Positions 62,139 through 64,000 of a stretch of 64,000 nt of DNA are shown here, one piece after another (the stretch's first letter is position 1; every line of letters begins with the position of its first letter). The position numbers and the translations under genes are program-made. Under the pieces are notes generated by a model. That model did not search any database, was not told where the DNA came from, and saw only the letters and a program-made list of their open reading frames with translations. The stretch spans positions 124,001 to 188,000 of the forward strand of contig NZ_CP113949.1 in assembly GCF_026810445.1 (NCBI RefSeq). Reading direction: 5' to 3'. The stretch is from Pseudomonas sp. BSw22131 (lineage in GTDB: Bacteria; Pseudomonadota; Gammaproteobacteria; Pseudomonadales; Pseudomonadaceae).

Positions 62139-64000
62139 TCAATCAACGACGTTGATAGGTATGTCGCGCAGCCCAAGTTGCTTCGCCGCTTCGACTCGAT
62201 GATTGCCGTTGACGACGACATAGCCAGCCCCTGTTCTGCGCACGTCAACGGGCAGAAGCGGAACTCCCTCCTCGATAGCCTGCTTGGCCGACTGGACCCG
62301 GGCGGGGACCAGATTTGTCCTCCCCGATGTAATACGATCTATTGAGACGCGTTGCACGCCCGCTGCTTCGTCCTTGAGCGTCCCCCAACTGTTGAGCACT
62401 TTATAGTCGTAAGTTTTCCCAACATTCACCGTGCCGTTGGTGAAGAGATCGGCGTACGTTTGCTGACCAATGTCCTGCACCATCAGACTCTCCGTTCCAT
62501 CGTCTTGTTTATAGGTATAAAGATCAGCACCTTCGTCGAATTCCGCACGAATATCGTCCAGAAGATTGCCCGCCAATGAGCCCTTTTTCGCCAGCGCTTC
62601 ATCGAGTTCTTTCCGGGTTTTAATTTTGTTCCCCTTCACTCCGGAAACCGGTCTTGGCAGCAGTGCCGATACCGAGCCACGGCCTGACATTGGATAGCCA
62701 ATGCGGTTGTTAACGCGTTGTGGGGGCTTAAATCCGCATTTTATTTTTATCAGCCTGGGACCGTAGGCCAGACCTGTAAACGGGTTGATCAAGTGATAAC
62801 CAACTCGTGTTGACGAAGTGGAGGTCGAAAGCGATCTGATTGGTACATTGGTAACGCCGCCGAGTCTTGCAAGCTGGTCCGAGGGTAGCGGGGGCCGCCA
62901 ACTGCGAGCGTTGACGCTTGAGAACAAACTCCCAACGTGGGTGTATTGCTCCGCCTGGTGTGTAGGGAATCTGAGACGATAACGCTGGGTCAGGGCCTGC
63001 ACCCCCATCAAGAAGCTTTGTCGTGATTTGCGAGCGTTCAAAGAGGTTCGCGCAAGGGTGATCAGGATCTTCGGATTCATCCCCTGCCAGATGTGTGCCC
63101 CTGTCAGTTTCAAGGCCGAAGCAGTAATGCCTGCAAACTTTGGGAGTACAAGCCGGATTCCAAATTTCAACGTCCCTGTCAAAAACTTCACCGTGCCGCC
63201 AAGTAACCTGATCACGGGATACAGCAATATCCCCGCTGCTTCCAAGGAGCAGGTCAACACGGCCGCCTCTTTGGTCGCCAGCGATCTCGCGCAGGCGAGT
63301 CCAGGCACGATAATCTCGAAACTCTGGAGAACAGGCGGGTATTGTTTGGCAATCTTTTCCGAATGGCTTTCATGACGATGGTAGTCGCGGCTCAGCCCTT
63401 CATTGAAAAACAGATTTTGAGCGGCTGCATACTCGGCAATCCTCGTGAGGCGCATCGTGGCGAGCGGTGCGTAATTAATGTTTTCGCCAGTGGGATCGAA
63501 TGTAGCGATCAAGTGGGGGATGACTGTCGACGTTTTTCCTTTGCGCGGACTTACCAGTTCGGCGTAGGGGTTCCAGTCCAGATCGAGCAGCTTCCCTTTT
63601 TGATGGATGTTCCTGCTACCGGGGGGGCGGGGCTCAACCTCGAATGCGGTCGGAAATGTGCTTCTACCTGTATGACGTATGAGTGCGCCTGTCAGCGGAA
63701 AGACCTCATAAAAAAAATGGTCACCGTGGTATTCGCAGCCGACGATAAATCCAAACCTTCCACGACTGTTCTGTCGGTCTTGCTCTTCTTCTGACTGCAC
63801 CGTCTTACCGGTTTCCAGGCGCAGCGAGTAAATGCTTACCCTCCCTGCGTTTATTGCAGCCCTGTCCCGGCTCGGCATTGTCGAAAGTGTTTGTTCGATA
63901 AGCACGGGGTAGCTTGATTTGGCGTCGAGGGCGTAGCGGTCGAATGCATCCTCATACAATGCTGGCATGTCGATTCCTTCAAGTCGCTTAAGGTCTCGAT
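62139..64000 (-). CDS. C-terminal part of a DUF6543/dermonecrotic-like large protein with a ParB-like domain, probable polymorphic toxin (5' end outside window)
   Basis: The frame is open to the window edge; the first in-frame ATG (63968) lies mid-sequence, so the true start is outside. Visible are >=619 residues. The N-terminal part (INAGRVSIYSLRLETGKTVQ, GRFGFIVGCEYHGDHFFYEV, FPLTGALIRHTGR) resembles the conserved block of large Pseudomonas DUF6543 proteins. Near residue 220-280 are hydrophobic segments. The last ~60 residues (VQSAKQAIEEGVPLLPVDVR, VVVNGNHRVEAAKQLGLRDI) match the ParB/sulfiredoxin-fold box GxHRxxAAxxLG, a nuclease or nucleotide-modifying domain in polymorphic toxins. No immunity gene follows; the next gene is on the other strand, 18 bases away. 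Confidence 0.8.
   Translation of the reverse strand, partial: RDLKRLEGIDMPALYEDAFDRYALDAKSSYPVLIEQTLSTMPSRDRAAINAGRVSIYSLRLETGKTVQSEEEQDRQNSRGRFGFIVGCEYHGDHFFYEVFPLTGALIRHTGRSTFPTAFEVEPRPPGSRNIHQKGKLLDLDWNPYAELVSPRKGKTSTVIPHLIATFDPTGENINYAPLATMRLTRIAEYAAAQNLFFNEGLSRDYHRHESHSEKIAKQYPPVLQSFEIIVPGLACARSLATKEAAVLTCSLEAAGILLYPVIRLLGGTVKFLTGTLKFGIRLVLPKFAGITASALKLTGAHIWQGMNPKILITLARTSLNARKSRQSFLMGVQALTQRYRLRFPTHQAEQYTHVGSLFSSVNARSWRPPLPSDQLARLGGVTNVPIRSLSTSTSSTRVGYHLINPFTGLAYGPRLIKIKCGFKPPQRVNNRIGYPMSGRGSVSALLPRPVSGVKGNKIKTRKELDEALAKKGSLAGNLLDDIRAEFDEGADLYTYKQDDGTESLMVQDIGQQTYADLFTNGTVNVGKTYDYKVLNSWGTLKDEAAGVQRVSIDRITSGRTNLVPARVQSAKQAIEEGVPLLPVDVRRTGAGYVVVNGNHRVEAAKQLGLRDIPINVVD

Overview
This window is a chromosomal segment of a Pseudomonas species, most likely of the P. 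syringae/P. fluorescens lineage. The evidence is the gene content and order (pstSCAB-phoU, phoBR, ubiCA, rubredoxin/rubredoxin reductase, HU, recG, oxyR, exbBD-tonB, spoT-rpoZ-gmk-yicC, rph, crc-pyrE), the high G+C with strong codon bias, and the many short palindromic REP sequences ending in GCTCCTACAG-type motifs. The species cannot be fixed from the sequence alone. I see no rRNA, tRNA, prophage, insertion sequence or CRISPR array.

Left part (1-21.4 kb), metabolic and accessory. The window opens inside the biotinyl domain of an oxaloacetate decarboxylase/pyruvate carboxylase-type subunit. An orphan gene and two acetyltransferases follow; one acetyltransferase overlaps a PaiB-like flavoprotein gene and lies divergent to a MocR regulator. 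The linker of that MocR gene carries a striking cluster of DnaA-box sequences. Then come an AT-rich gene of four ~100-residue repeats, a YeeE/YedE sulfur transporter, an atypical transketolase, a bestrophin, a polyamine pair (acetylpolyamine amidohydrolase and putrescine-binding protein) with an AraC regulator, a decayed HigBA-type locus, an aspartate/asparagine catabolic block (aspA, AGCS symporter, ansA) with a divergent LysR gene, and a small metzincin-like protein.

Middle (21.5-40.7 kb). purEK, preceded by a terminator-containing leader, is followed by small membrane and secreted proteins, a mutarotase, a thioesterase and an MFS transporter. The phosphate block comes next: pstS, pstC, pstA, pstB, phoU, then a response regulator, an M23 peptidase, a CNNM-type membrane protein, and phoBR on the other strand. 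Pho boxes are visible before pstS, pstC and phoB. Between pstA and pstB lies an inverted pair of heptamer arrays around a terminator-like core; a second member of this repeat family sits at the 3' end of gmk.

Right part (40.7-64 kb), mostly core genes. It holds ubiCA, rubredoxin and its reductase, HU, a YbaK-HDOD protein, recG, oxyR, the exbB-exbD-tonB operon with a possible Fur site, the yicC-gmk-rpoZ-spoT-ridA run, rph, crc and pyrE. The window ends inside a large DUF6543-type protein with a C-terminal ParB-like domain, probably a polymorphic toxin, with no immunity gene visible beside it.

The points most worth checking are the DnaA-box cluster at about 3.4 kb, the heptamer element inside the pst operon, the purE leader, the four-repeat protein at 4.9 kb, the metzincin lacking its Met-turn methionine, and the terminal ParB-like toxin.
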